64,000 bases of DNA from Verrucomicrobiia bacterium (GCA_030432235.1 JAUIHT010000001.1:1-64000); one strand, 5' to 3'; numbered from the stretch's first letter, positions 7,640-16,094 are shown. Numbers and translations: made by a program. The notes: generated by a model from the letters alone, not told the origin.

Positions 7640-8458
7640 TTACTTCTTGCGCAGCCAGACTTCCTTGACGCGAGGAATATCGAAAGTGGTGGAGTCGAGG
7701 GGGCGATTGGGCTCAATGTCGCTGAGTTTCAGGCTGCCGAAGACCTGGTCTTCCAAGGCAAATTCCAACTGACTGGGCATCCAGACGCCGTCGACGCGCT
7801 CGAACTTGGTGTAGTACGTGTCGGTGTCGACAATAGTATTGCTGATGATTTCCTCGCGTCCGACTCGCGTGACCATGAGGGTCTTGGTGTCGAAGTAGAA
7901 ATAGGCGGTGTGGCCGTTGGGGTAGAACATCTTGACCAGGTAATGCTTGCGTCCGCGGGATTTCGCTTCGCCTTCGTACTGGAAGATGTAGCCCTTTTCT
8001 TCACGGTTCACCAAAGGTCCGTAGAAGTCCGCCTCGAGGGAAAATTGCTCGGCCTGCTTTTTGGACATCTCCGCCGGGAGGGCGTTTTTTACCTCGGGGC
8101 GGAAAGTCCAGTAAGCCTCGCCGTTGGTGCCCTCGATGGTGGTGTCGGGCCGTCCCATCTCGGTCTTGGTGGTCTCAATGCGGAGCTTGTTGGGCGCGGC
8201 ACGGGTGATGGTGATGTCCCACTCCTCCTTGCCCTCGCGCTTGATGCCATGGCTGACGGTGTTGGTGATGGTGCGCAGCCGACCGACTCCGCCGAGGACC
8301 TGCAGATGCTTGTCGATGATCTGGATGGAGGCCGCGTCGCTTTCCTTCGGCACGGTCTCGCGGAGCTTGGCCTCCAGGTCGTTTTCCTCCTGGGCGGGGA
8401 CGACTCCGGGGATGAGCGCCAGGGCAGCGCAGAGGACGGGAACAAGCCGGCGTTTCAT
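7640..8458 (-). CDS. Secreted LolA-fold-like outer membrane lipoprotein-sorting protein
   Basis: A 272-residue protein with a signal peptide (residues 1-22, ending ...VVPAQE). The body has the pattern seen in LolA/LppX-fold lipoprotein-sorting-like proteins of Verrucomicrobiota: 'I..KHLQVLGGVGRLRTITN', alternating beta-strand segments, then 'TKTLMVTRVGREEI' and 'VDGVWMPSQLEF'. Such proteins have a curved beta-sheet that holds a lipid or lipoprotein in the periplasm. The specific cargo is not known. It is convergent with the desaturase; the 28-base gap includes the inverted repeat 7621-7638 (GGAGC/GCTCC), a possible shared transcription end. A fragment resembling its C-terminus lies near 5770. 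Confidence 0.65.
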   Translation of the reverse strand: MKRRLVPVLCAALALIPGVVPAQEENDLEAKLRETVPKESDAASIQIIDKHLQVLGGVGRLRTITNTVSHGIKREGKEEWDITITRAAPNKLRIETTKTEMGRPDTTIEGTNGEAYWTFRPEVKNALPAEMSKKQAEQFSLEADFYGPLVNREEKGYIFQYEGEAKSRGRKHYLVKMFYPNGHTAYFYFDTKTLMVTRVGREEIISNTIVDTDTYYTKFERVDGVWMPSQLEFALEDQVFGSLKLSDIEPNRPLDSTTFDIPRVKEVWLRKK

Positions 8459-8527
8459 GAGCGCGAGCGTAGTCAGAAGGTAGCTGCTGGCAACGGCGAA
8501 AGCGGCCTCCAGCGCTTTGACATCTTT

Positions 8528-9127
8528 TTATAAAACGAAGTCCACGCCCCGCAGCCAGTTGCGCAGGCTGTGCAGGAGCTTTTCGACGTGGTCCTCGTGC
8601 GTGGTCTGTTCGGCCAGGGGCAGATTGAGGACCGAGGCGGCTTCGCGTCGCTGGGTTGATGGCAATTCTCCCAGCCAGTGCTCCTTGACGGGAAAGCCCT
8701 CCATGCGCGCCAGCAGGTACAGGCTTTTGAAGAGGGTGGCGTCCGGTCGCGTGCCCTCCTCGAATGCGTCCAGGGCACGCTGGAGTAAGGCCACGGGCTC
8801 GGCGGGTTCCTCGAAGTGCTCGAGGTTCTTGCGGAAAACCTCGGCGAACTCGCAGGCGCTCTGGAAGGCAGCGTAGCTTCGCCCCAGGGAGGTCCGACGC
8901 TTTTCCAACCGGAACTCTTTCAGGAACAGAGAGCCGCCGTTGGCGGTGTCGACGCTGAACTCGCCTGCGTCAAAGAGGTCGGGTGGCGCGGCGGCTTTTT
9001 TCGCTTGGCGGGCCAGCACGCGCAGCAGCCCATCCGTCGGTGAGGCGACGTGGAGGCGCAGGTGGCTTTCACCGGTCTGCTGACGGTGCAGGACGATTCC
9101 GGTGAAAGGCGGCTGTGGCTCAGGCAT
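8528..9127 (-). CDS. recO: RecO-like recombination mediator
   Basis: This 199-residue protein has the RecO layout: an N-terminal OB-fold segment starting 'FTGIVLHRQQTGESHLRLHVASPTDGLLRVLARQAKK' and a helical C-terminal part. RecO anneals strands and, with RecR, helps load RecA onto SSB-coated DNA. The family is usually 230-260 residues, so this one is short, and the zinc-binding cysteines found in some RecO proteins are absent. The ATG at 9127 overlaps the end of the DUF502 gene by 8 bases, pointing to translational coupling. Confidence 0.75.
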   Translation of the reverse strand: MPEPQPPFTGIVLHRQQTGESHLRLHVASPTDGLLRVLARQAKKAAAPPDLFDAGEFSVDTANGGSLFLKEFRLEKRRTSLGRSYAAFQSACEFAEVFRKNLEHFEEPAEPVALLQRALDAFEEGTRPDATLFKSLYLLARMEGFPVKEHWLGELPSTQRREAASVLNLPLAEQTTHEDHVEKLLHSLRNWLRGVDFVL

Positions 9128-9797
9128 CGAGTGCCACGGGATTATTTATCTCTACCTGCTCCGGCTTTTGGGCGGGGATGGGCCACACGGGTGAGACGGC
9201 TCCGCCGGAGACGATAAGCTTCATGCCGTCGCCCACCGACATATCCATGGGGATGATTTCATCCTTGGGCACCATGAGCAGGAAACCGCTGGTGGGGTTG
9301 GGAGTGGTGGGAACGAAGATGTTGACCACCTCCGCGCCGGTGCGCTCCTGCACCTCGCCGCGGGCCTCGCTGGTGAGGAAACCCAGCACGTAGACACCTT
9401 TGCGCGGGTACTCGGTTAGCACGACTTGCTGAAAGACGGCCTTCTGCTGCTTGCTGAAGGTTTCCACGATCTGCTTGACTGTGGTGTAGACCGCATTGAC
9501 GAATGGCACCGCTGTGATGATGCGTTCGCTGAGGTTCACCACCATGCGTCCGAAGACCCAGTTCGACAGGAAGCCCAGCCCCGTGATGAACAACACCACC
9601 AGGATGATGGCCCCGAACTCAAGGAGGAGCGAGATGACGGGCAACTCGCGGATTTGCGGGTCGATGTAAAAGAAAAGAAACTTCGACATCGGCGTCCCGA
9701 CCTTGGCCAGCAGGAAGTTGACGACGAATACCGTCGCGGCCAGCGGCAGTAAAAGAACCACCCCGGCGATGAATGCGTTGCGTAACGATTTGAGCAT
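9120..9797 (-). CDS. DUF502 family membrane protein
   Basis: A 225-residue protein with two N-terminal membrane spans (about residues 8-30 and 57-80). A soluble region follows with the DUF502 pattern, including 'ERIITAVPFVNAVYTTVKQIVETFS', 'VVLTEYPRKGVYVLGFLT', 'VFVPTTPNPTSGFLLMVP' and 'DMSVGDGMKLIVSGG'. DUF502 proteins are widespread with no firm function in bacteria; plant relatives are COV-like membrane proteins. It overlaps recO by 8 bases and follows the RelE-like gene with a 3-base gap, so these genes probably share one mRNA. Confidence 0.88.
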   Translation of the reverse strand: MLKSLRNAFIAGVVLLLPLAATVFVVNFLLAKVGTPMSKFLFFYIDPQIRELPVISLLLEFGAIILVVLFITGLGFLSNWVFGRMVVNLSERIITAVPFVNAVYTTVKQIVETFSKQQKAVFQQVVLTEYPRKGVYVLGFLTSEARGEVQERTGAEVVNIFVPTTPNPTSGFLLMVPKDEIIPMDMSVGDGMKLIVSGGAVSPVWPIPAQKPEQVEINNPVALDA

Positions 9798-9800
9798 TGC

Positions 9801-10070
9801 TTATTGAAGCTTGGAGAGGAGCTTGTCGTATTCCTCGTGCTTGCCAATCCAGAACCAGAGGTAACCTTCAACTCTTTTGAACGCTATCGCCCGATAGTGT
9901 ATCCCCACCCGGGCCGTCCACACCACACCGGCTTTCTTAAAATGTAGTCCGGGGTGGTTTGGGTCCCGCTTCAGATGCCCAAAACATTCGTCGGCCAAGT
10001 GTTGGATGGACTCTGGCAGGTTCTCATAGTGGCGCCAGAAAGCCGGCGTGGTGAAGTGCTCAGAGCTCAC
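9801..10070 (-). CDS. RelE/ParE superfamily toxin-like protein
   Basis: An 89-residue protein starting at a GTG. The pattern 'F...Y..LPESIQHLADECF.HLKRDPNHPGLHFKK' then 'VWTARVGIHYRAIAF' and 'YLWFWIGKHEEYDKLL' is typical of RelE/HigB-like toxins, with the central 'R.G..YRAI' strand and a C-terminal His. Its start overlaps the end of the small upstream gene by 11 bases, the usual antitoxin-toxin arrangement. Family members cleave mRNA on the ribosome or act on gyrase; the target here is unknown. Confidence 0.82.
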   Translation of the reverse strand: MSSEHFTTPAFWRHYENLPESIQHLADECFGHLKRDPNHPGLHFKKAGVVWTARVGIHYRAIAFKRVEGYLWFWIGKHEEYDKLLSKLQ

Positions 10071-10257
10071 GGCATTTGCCTGCCTCGAAATCTTGATTGG
10101 CCTCCGCGATTAGTTGGTCCAGGCGGCCTGCCTTGGAGTCCTCGGCGATTTGTTTTTCCCATTGATCGGCCAGGTATTCTTCAAACCAATGCGCAAAATC
10201 TCCCAGTTGGTCTCTGGGCAATTCTTTTACCGCGCTTTCCAATTCCTGGATGCTCAT
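10060..10257 (-). CDS. Antitoxin partner of the RelE-like toxin
   Basis: A 65-residue acidic protein. The pattern 'LPRDQLGDFAHWFEEYLADQWEKQIAEDSKAGRLDQLIAEA' matches a family often found just before RelE-like toxins: a helical 'F..WFEE..AD.WE.QIE.D..AGRLD.L' core and a short C-terminal tail that would wrap the toxin. The ATG at 10257 is preferred; an upstream in-frame start at 10308 lacks family support. It ends inside the toxin start. The pair is inserted between ybeY and the DUF502 gene. Confidence 0.8.
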   Translation of the reverse strand: MSIQELESAVKELPRDQLGDFAHWFEEYLADQWEKQIAEDSKAGRLDQLIAEANQDFEAGKCREL

Positions 10258-10304
10258 GATGTTTCTACCATAGCTTATATGCTGTCGCTTGCAAGTGCGG
10301 CTTT

Positions 10305-10769
10305 TCAATCTACCAGGCTGAATTCCGGCACGACGCCCTCGGCCCGGGCGCGGTCCATGAGCAGCTTCTCGGCGGCGCGCATGGTAGGGCGATTGGTTTC
10401 CTCCAGGTCGTCGAGTCCGGCCAGGTGAAGCCAGCCATGGACCAGATAGAGGGTCAACTCCTCGGCGAAGGTGTGGCTGTGTTTGGGGGCTTCGTTGGCG
10501 GCACGCTCGGCGCTGACCAGGATCTCGCCGGCGAAGTCTTCGTCGGGATCGCCCGGGAAGGTGATGACGTCGGTAGGCGAGGGATCGTCGAGGAAGTCGT
10601 CGTGGACCTTGGCGAGGTCGACCTCATTAAGAAAGGCGACGGAGATCTCCCCGGGAGGTACAGAGAACTCCGGCTGGGCATCGAGCCAGCGGAAGAGCTT
10701 CTGCACCTGCGCGCTTTTGACGCGCAAAGGCTTAAACCGCGGCGGACCGAGCTCGACCTTCCTGGCCAT
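10305..10769 (-). CDS. ybeY: YbeY endoribonuclease with altered third metal ligand
   Basis: A 154-residue YbeY, the metal-dependent RNase involved in 16S rRNA 3' maturation and ribosome quality control. The fold markers are 'ISVAFLNEVDLAKVHDDFL' (residues 42-60), 'PTDVITFPGD' (65-74) and the metal site 'LVHGWLHLAGLDD'. The usual site is H-x3-H-x5-H; here H111 and H115 are present but the third position (121) is Asp. Its ATG overlaps the 3' end of the 7TM-HD gene by 38 bases. The order phoH, HD-domain protein, ybeY is a conserved operon in many bacteria. Confidence 0.9.
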   Translation of the reverse strand: MARKVELGPPRFKPLRVKSAQVQKLFRWLDAQPEFSVPPGEISVAFLNEVDLAKVHDDFLDDPSPTDVITFPGDPDEDFAGEILVSAERAANEAPKHSHTFAEELTLYLVHGWLHLAGLDDLEETNRPTMRAAEKLLMDRARAEGVVPEFSLVD

Positions 10770-13170
10770 CGGTGGGCAGTGGGCTGGGGGTGTTGCCGCG
10801 ACGCTGGCCCTTGCCGTCGCCGTCCTTGGCGGTCTTCGGGTACTCCACGCGGCTGTGCAGCATGTTCATGAGCGTAAAGACGAAGCTGTCGCGAATCTGG
10901 TGAAGCTCCTGCATGGTGAGCGGGGCCTCGGTGAGCTGATTGTCCTCCAGACGGTCGGAAATGATGCCGTCGACCAGCTCCTGCACGCTTTGCGGCGTGA
11001 CTTTTTTCAGGCTGCGGGAGGCGGCCTCGACGGCGTCGGCGAAAAAGATGATAGCGCTTTCCTTGAACTGTGGGCGAGGGCCGTCGTAACGGAAGGTCGA
11101 CTCGTCGATGGTGCGGTTTTCGCGCAGCCCGCTTTGGGTGTTACCGGTCGAGAGCGGCAGTTGCGGCTGGGAGGAAGCCTCCACGGCCTTGTGGTAGAAA
11201 TATTTGATCAGCGTTGTACCGTGGTGCTGTTGGATGACGTCGAGGCAGATGCGCGGCAGCTTGGCTTCCTGCGCCATTTGTACGCCTTCCTTGACGTGGT
11301 TCTTGATGATCAACGCCGACATCGAGGGGTTCTTTTCCAGGTGTGGATTGTGACCCTCCTGCTGGTTTTCGACGAAGTACTCCGGCTTGGCCATCTTGCC
11401 GATGTCGTGGAAAAGGCAGGTGGCGCGGCAAAGCAGGGGATTAGCCCCGATTTCGCTGGCGGCGCGCTCGGCCAGGTTGGCCACCATCAGACTGTGGTGG
11501 TAGGTGCCGGGCGCTACCATCTGCAGCTTGCGCAGGAGCGGGTGGTTGAAGTCCGTCAGTTCCAGCAGGGTGATGTCCGTGGTGTATTTGAAAAGATTTT
11601 CCAGCAGCGGCAGCACGCCGATGACAGCCACGCCGGTAAGGAGGCCGATAGTCACCGCGACGAATATCTGCCGACCGACCGTCAAGGGGTCCGCCTCCGT
11701 CAGGATACCCGCGAAGGTGGCCGCCACTGCGATGGCCACGCCGGATAGCGTGCTGGCCTTGACCACCTTGGCGCGTACGCGGATGTCCCGCGCAAAGTAG
11801 ATGCCGACGACGTTGGCCAGCAGGGAAATGATGAAGACGTCGATGGAGTTGGCCTGCATCAGGCCGTTGAGCGCGCTGACGATAACCGCTACCAGAACGC
11901 CCGCGGCCGGTCCTACCATGATGGCCATGAGGATGCCGCCGAAGGCGATGGGCGCGGCGAAGGGCAGCAGGGACATCAGCGAGGGGTCGCCGCCCACCAG
12001 CCGCGTTTCACCGAGCTGCATGACGAGCCGGAGGAAAAGCAGGTTGGTGATAATGATGAGGGCGGTGAGCGAAAGACGGCGGTTGGAGCGATGGCCCGCA
12101 GGCATAGCCAACTGGATGTAAATCAGCGCGGCCATGAGCAGGCCGAGGGTCAGCAGGGCGCGTTCGGCCAGGGTGGCGTCGATGCCCCAGCCGTAGTCGC
12201 CGCGCAGGGCGAGGTTGTCACGGTAGGCGTTGTAAGCCTCAATCTGGTCGGTGGTGATGACTGCGCCGGGCTCGATGATGGTTTCGCCCTCGGCCACCTC
12301 GATGACGACCGGCTTGACGGACTCGGCGGCGCGCTGCTTCTCGGCGTCGGTGCGCTCCGGGTCGTATTGCAGGTTGGGTTGCAGGCCCTTGCGAGCCATG
12401 CGGTAGAGGGCGCGCGACAGGCTCATTTCCACCCCGAGGCCGGCGAGGTTGATGCTCAGTAGCGGCACGGCGTCTTCCTCGGAAAGCGCCTCGCGGCCAC
12501 CGGTGAGGCCAAGCACCTGCACGGGGCGGAAGCCGCTCTCGCGTTGGTCGATGAAGGGGGTCTCGTCCACGTCGTAGACGCCGTCGCGCAGGATGTCCCG
12601 TAGCACCAGCATGGATTCCTCGAAGAGGCGCGTGCGCTGCTCCGGTGTGGTGCGCTGCATGAGGATGAGCAGGTCCTCGGTGTTGATCATCAGCCCCAGC
12701 TCGGCGACGTTGCGGCGGTTAAAACGGTCCACCGCGTCGGCCCATTGGTCGGACGGCAGTTCATCCAGCTCGGGGGCGAGCTCGGATTCGATTTGTGCGC
12801 GCAGTTGGACGATTTTATCGCTGAAGCCCTGGTAGGGGCTCATATCGATGTTGTAGAAGGGCGCGACGGACTGTCGGCGTTGCTCGATCAGGCGTTTTGT
12901 GCGCAGGCTGCTCTCGAAGGAGAAGGGAAAGTCCGCCACGACGCGGAACTTGGCGATGCGATTGGGCTGAATCTGGGGCCCGGCGGGCGAGAGACCAACG
13001 AAGCCGATCAGGACGATGAGCGCCCAAATGAGGAAAAAGACCAGCAGGCCCACGACCTTGCTCGTATCGAGAAAGTTCTTGGCATCGGGGGCGGTTTTAC
13101 CCTCGCGACGCTTCCGCCGTGCTTCGGCGGTTTCCTCCTTCTTGGTCTTTTTTTTGCGAATCAATGCCAT
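10732..13170 (-). CDS. 7TM-HD membrane phosphohydrolase (PgpH-like)
   Basis: An 812-residue membrane protein. A basic Lys/Arg-rich head (residues 1-35) is followed by one span (about 38-60), a large extracytoplasmic 7TMR-HDED-type domain (about 80-330), seven membrane spans (about 345-530) and a cytoplasmic HD domain. In the HD domain, 'TYHHSLMVANLAERAA' and 'CLFHDIGKM' (near residue 587) supply the metal ligands. The best studied member, PgpH of Listeria, hydrolyses cyclic di-AMP; that reaction is a family-based inference here. It sits between phoH and ybeY as in many Firmicutes and Verrucomicrobiota. Confidence 0.92.
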   Translation of the reverse strand: MALIRKKKTKKEETAEARRKRREGKTAPDAKNFLDTSKVVGLLVFFLIWALIVLIGFVGLSPAGPQIQPNRIAKFRVVADFPFSFESSLRTKRLIEQRRQSVAPFYNIDMSPYQGFSDKIVQLRAQIESELAPELDELPSDQWADAVDRFNRRNVAELGLMINTEDLLILMQRTTPEQRTRLFEESMLVLRDILRDGVYDVDETPFIDQRESGFRPVQVLGLTGGREALSEEDAVPLLSINLAGLGVEMSLSRALYRMARKGLQPNLQYDPERTDAEKQRAAESVKPVVIEVAEGETIIEPGAVITTDQIEAYNAYRDNLALRGDYGWGIDATLAERALLTLGLLMAALIYIQLAMPAGHRSNRRLSLTALIIITNLLFLRLVMQLGETRLVGGDPSLMSLLPFAAPIAFGGILMAIMVGPAAGVLVAVIVSALNGLMQANSIDVFIISLLANVVGIYFARDIRVRAKVVKASTLSGVAIAVAATFAGILTEADPLTVGRQIFVAVTIGLLTGVAVIGVLPLLENLFKYTTDITLLELTDFNHPLLRKLQMVAPGTYHHSLMVANLAERAASEIGANPLLCRATCLFHDIGKMAKPEYFVENQQEGHNPHLEKNPSMSALIIKNHVKEGVQMAQEAKLPRICLDVIQQHHGTTLIKYFYHKAVEASSQPQLPLSTGNTQSGLRENRTIDESTFRYDGPRPQFKESAIIFFADAVEAASRSLKKVTPQSVQELVDGIISDRLEDNQLTEAPLTMQELHQIRDSFVFTLMNMLHSRVEYPKTAKDGDGKGQRRGNTPSPLPTDGQEGRARSAAV

Positions 13171-13188
13171 GGCGAATGCCGGGCGGGA

Positions 13189-14154
13189 TTAACCGCGGTC
13201 GGGCTCGGCCGCGTGGGCCTCGTAGGCCGAGATGATACGGCTGACCAGCGGGTGGCGAACCACGTCGGTAGTCTCGAAGCGGAAGACCTTGATGCCGTCC
13301 ACATGCGCGAGCACCTTGACGGCGTGCCGCAGCCCGGAGAGCTTGTGGCGTGGCAGGTCGACCTGCGACATATCCCCGGTGACGATCATCTTGGAGCCGT
13401 CGCCGAGGCGGGTGAGGAACATCATCATTTGCTCGACGCTGGTGTTCTGGGCTTCGTCGAGGATGATGTAGGCGTTGGAAAGGGTACGCCCGCGCATATA
13501 GGCGAGCGGTGCGATTTCGATCAGGCCGCGCTCCATCATGCGGGCGGTGTCGTCCTGGCCGAGCATGTCGTACATGGCGTCATAAAGCGGGCGCAGGTAG
13601 GGCAAAATCTTTTCCTGCAAGTCGCCGGGAAGGAAGCCGAGGGCTTCACCGGCCTCGACGGCGGGACGGGTGATGATAATCTTCTGCACCTCGCGCTCCT
13701 GCAGGGCGTGCAAAGCGGAGGCCACGGCCAGGTAGGTTTTGCCCGTACCGGCGGGGCCGACGCCAAAGACCACATCGTCCTTACCGATAAATTTGAGGTA
13801 GCGCTTCTGGCTGACGGTCTTAGGCACGATGCTGGTCTTGCGCAGCTTGATCACCATCGGGTTCTCGAAGAGTTCGCGCACCTCGTCGGCCTCGCCGCGC
13901 TTGACTGCCTCCATGATGTGGATGAAGTCGGAGTTGCCCAGCGTGATGCCCTGGCCGCGCGCGTTGTCGAGCAGCCCGAAGAAGGCCTCAACTGCGTCGA
14001 TGGCCTCGCCGGTTCCGTCGATCTGGAGCCAGTCCTCGCGGGTGAGCAGGTTCACGTCGAAAGACTCCTCCACGAGGGAGAGGTTTTCCTCTTTGCCGCA
14101 ATAAAGCTGGTTAAGGTGGCGCGGACTGGGAAAGTGCAGCGTTTTGCTGGGCAT
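13189..14154 (-). CDS. phoH: PhoH-like ATPase
   Basis: A 321-residue protein of the PhoH family. The Walker A motif GPAGTGKTYLA lies near residue 137 and the Walker B segment YIILDEAQNTS near residue 228. The N-terminal KH-like part begins 'LHFPSPRHLNQLYCGKEENLSLVEE'. PhoH-like proteins are NTPases with suspected RNA-related (helicase or RNase-linked) roles. The gene leads into the 7TM-HD gene with an 18-base gap, and ybeY follows. Confidence 0.93.
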   Translation of the reverse strand: MPSKTLHFPSPRHLNQLYCGKEENLSLVEESFDVNLLTREDWLQIDGTGEAIDAVEAFFGLLDNARGQGITLGNSDFIHIMEAVKRGEADEVRELFENPMVIKLRKTSIVPKTVSQKRYLKFIGKDDVVFGVGPAGTGKTYLAVASALHALQEREVQKIIITRPAVEAGEALGFLPGDLQEKILPYLRPLYDAMYDMLGQDDTARMMERGLIEIAPLAYMRGRTLSNAYIILDEAQNTSVEQMMMFLTRLGDGSKMIVTGDMSQVDLPRHKLSGLRHAVKVLAHVDGIKVFRFETTDVVRHPLVSRIISAYEAHAAEPDRG

Positions 14155-14162
14155 AAAGTGAG

Positions 14163-14190
14163 TGCTTAGTGCTTAGTGCTTGGTGCTTGG
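14163..14190 (-). repeat. Four-unit heptad repeat, AGC every 7 bases
   Basis: Four tandem heptads tgcttRg on the plus strand (AGCACYA on the minus strand) lie just upstream of phoH. The same kind of four-unit array occurs at 14251 and 27873. Confidence 0.7.
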
Positions 14191-14250
14191 AGCAAGCGAG
14201 AAGTGTGGAAAATAGTCTGAAAAAGGAGGGATTTGGATTCCATAAGATTT

Positions 14251-14278
14251 AGCGTTCAGCGTTTAGCATTCAGCACTT
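14251..14278 (+). repeat. Four-unit heptad repeat, AGC every 7 bases
   Basis: The units are agcgttc, agcgttt, agcattc and agcactt, placed at the end of the HIT gene. They lie 60 bases from the array at 14163 and in the opposite orientation, so the two could pair partly in RNA. Confidence 0.7.
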
Positions 14279-14754
14279 ACCGATTTAAGGCGCTCCCACA
14301 TGGAGTCGAGACTGTCGGGCAGGACACGGGTGTCGCTGACGACGGGCATGAAATTGTGGTCGCCGTTCCAGCGGGGGACGATGTGCCCGTGCAGGTGGCT
14401 GGGGATTCCCGCCCCGGCGGCGCGCCCGAAATTGAAACCGATGTTGAAGCCGTCGGGGTTGAGAGCGCGTTGCAGGATGTCCTGCCCGCGGATGATGGTG
14501 TCCATCAGCTCGGCACGCTCGGTGGTATCGAGATCGGCGAGCTGACCGACTTCGCGGTAGGGGATGGCGAGCAGGTGCCCGGCGTTGTAAGGAAATTTGT
14601 TCAAAACCAGATAGCAGGTTTCCCCGCGCCAGATGATATAGACGGCGCGGTCGTCTTCACTTTCGGGCAGGCGCGCGAAGGGATTGCCCTCGCCGGTCTC
14701 CGGCTTAGGGGCTTCAATATACGGCATGCGCCAGTAGGAATGTAGATACTGCAT
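14263..14754 (-). CDS. HIT-family hydrolase/transferase
   Basis: The protein is 163 residues from the ATG at 14754 (187 from an ATG at 14826). It contains the histidine triad 'HLHGHIVPRW' of the HIT superfamily, plus 'CYLVLNKFPYNAGHLLAIPYR' and 'GFNIGFNFGRAAGAGIPSH', typical of the Ap4A-phosphorylase/hydrolase-like branch that acts on dinucleoside polyphosphates. I prefer 14754 because family members begin at 'LH.YWRMPYIEAP', and because the promoter at 14833-14860 would leave almost no leader for the 14826 start. The last 16 bases coincide with the heptad repeat at 14251. Confidence 0.88.
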   Translation of the reverse strand: MQYLHSYWRMPYIEAPKPETGEGNPFARLPESEDDRAVYIIWRGETCYLVLNKFPYNAGHLLAIPYREVGQLADLDTTERAELMDTIIRGQDILQRALNPDGFNIGFNFGRAAGAGIPSHLHGHIVPRWNGDHNFMPVVSDTRVLPDSLDSMWERLKSVSAEC

Positions 14755-14832
14755 GGACTGCGGATCTGAAATTCGGGGCACACTACACCCCGTCTGCCCG
14801 GCAAGGCTAGTCTCAATTATTGACATCCGGCA

Positions 14833-14860
14833 TCTATAATTGGACGCCTTTTTGTGTCAT
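14833..14860 (-). promoter_or_regulatory. Sigma-70-like promoter for the HIT gene
   Basis: On the minus strand ATGACA (14860-14855) and TATAGA (14838-14833) are separated by 16 bases. It points into the HIT gene and would start transcription near 14826. Confidence 0.5.
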
Positions 14861-14878
14861 TTTGTTCACCTTTTCTGC

Positions 14879-15916
14879 CTATTTCTCAGGCTGGGCCGTG
14901 GTCCCGAGGGACTCCCGCAAGACCAGGTCCGCCTCGAAGGAAAGCCGCAGGGGCTTCGACAAAGCTTTGGAGGCACGCAGGCGGGAGACGAGGCGATTGG
15001 AAATACGGTCCGCGACCTGGTTGATATTCACGCCGATGCTGGTCAGGCCGCATTGCAGGAGGCCGCCCAGGGTGGTGTTGTCAAAGGCCACGAAGCTGAT
15101 ATCGCCGGGTATAGCCAGGCGCTGCTCGGTGCAGGCGCGCATGACGCCGATGGCGAGGAAGTCGTTCGCGGCCACAATGGCGGTAGGCCATTGCTCGGGG
15201 GCGGTTGTGTCCAAATAGTGTTCCATGGCGTCGTGAGCCGCTTCCGGGCCGGGCGGCGTTGGGAGCAGCAGGATGTCGTCTCCTTGCAGGCCTGCACGGT
15301 ACAACTGCTCCCGGACGAGGCGCAGGCGGGGACCGGGTTCGTCTGGGCGCGGTGAATCGTCCACGAGTAGCACCCGGCGGTGTCCCAGCGCGGCCATGCG
15401 TTCTGCCAGCTTGCGGATGGCGGGCTCGAAGTCGATGGTGACGGCGTCGGCATTATCAAGCACGAAGCCGTGCGTGATGACTGCGATGGGGGAGAGAGCC
15501 AGTGCCTTGCCCAGGGACTCATTTTCTGAATCCGGCTGAAAGATGAAAAGGCCGTCGATGCGCATGGCGGCGAGGTCCTGAATGGTTTTGGCCCACTCCT
15601 CGTCCCCCGCCTGAGGTTCCAACTCAGCGACAACTATTTCAAAACCCTCCGCGCGCAGGCGCATCATGAAGCGCTTGAGAAGGGCCGCAGTGTAGGGGTC
15701 GGCCAGGTCCGGCACGGCCACGCCCACGGTGAAGCTTTTTCCCCGCCGCAAGGCGCTGGCCAGACGGTCGCGCCGGTAGCCGAGTTTTTCCGACACCTCG
15801 CGCACCCGCTGGACCGTATCCTCCCCGTACTGGACGCCCTGCCGCCGGTTCAGGATGTCGCTGACCGTTCCCACTGACAGGCCCGCTTCCTGGGCTATGT
15901 CTTTTTGGGTTACCAT
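14879..15916 (-). CDS. LacI-family transcriptional regulator
   Basis: A 345-residue LacI/GalR regulator. The N-terminal helix-turn-helix reads 'TQKDIAQEAGLSVGTVSDIL' with the hinge helix 'LASALRR' near residue 53. A periplasmic-binding-protein-like sensor domain follows, 'FTVGVAVPDLADPYTAAL...', and ends with the family's 'PLRLSFEADLVLRESLG' pattern. It is divergent from the T2SS operon across 178 bases that include an inverted repeat at 15961. It could regulate secretion genes or distant sugar genes; the effector is unknown. Confidence 0.93.
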   Translation of the reverse strand: MVTQKDIAQEAGLSVGTVSDILNRRQGVQYGEDTVQRVREVSEKLGYRRDRLASALRRGKSFTVGVAVPDLADPYTAALLKRFMMRLRAEGFEIVVAELEPQAGDEEWAKTIQDLAAMRIDGLFIFQPDSENESLGKALALSPIAVITHGFVLDNADAVTIDFEPAIRKLAERMAALGHRRVLLVDDSPRPDEPGPRLRLVREQLYRAGLQGDDILLLPTPPGPEAAHDAMEHYLDTTAPEQWPTAIVAANDFLAIGVMRACTEQRLAIPGDISFVAFDNTTLGGLLQCGLTSIGVNINQVADRISNRLVSRLRASKALSKPLRLSFEADLVLRESLGTTAQPEK

Positions 15917-15960
15917 GGTGAATTCGGGCTTCTGGGCCGTATTTTCATTCCACTAAATGT

Positions 15961-15976
15961 TGACAGGGCGCTGTCA
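15961..15976. promoter_or_regulatory. Inverted repeat between LacI and T2SS genes
   Basis: TGACAG, a 4-base spacer and CTGTCA form a 16-base inverted repeat (TGACAGGGCGCTGTCA), 45 bases from the LacI start and about 120 from gspG. It is a candidate operator; the LacI consensus centre (CG) is not matched exactly. Confidence 0.4.
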
Positions 15977-16094
15977 CGCAAGCTTGAATCGTAACGTAAC
16001 GACAAGCAAACGATACCCTGTTGCCCGCAACCAGGTGGCCCTGACCGGGGTTTCTGTGTCTGCAACTTCAAACTAACCTAACAAACGCACTAGA

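Noticed and set aside
12745-14169. A 474-codon plus-strand open frame opposite phoH and the 7TM-HD gene
   Set aside because: The product is a shadow with Val/Asp/His/Gly-rich composition and spans two real genes with strong motifs on the other strand.
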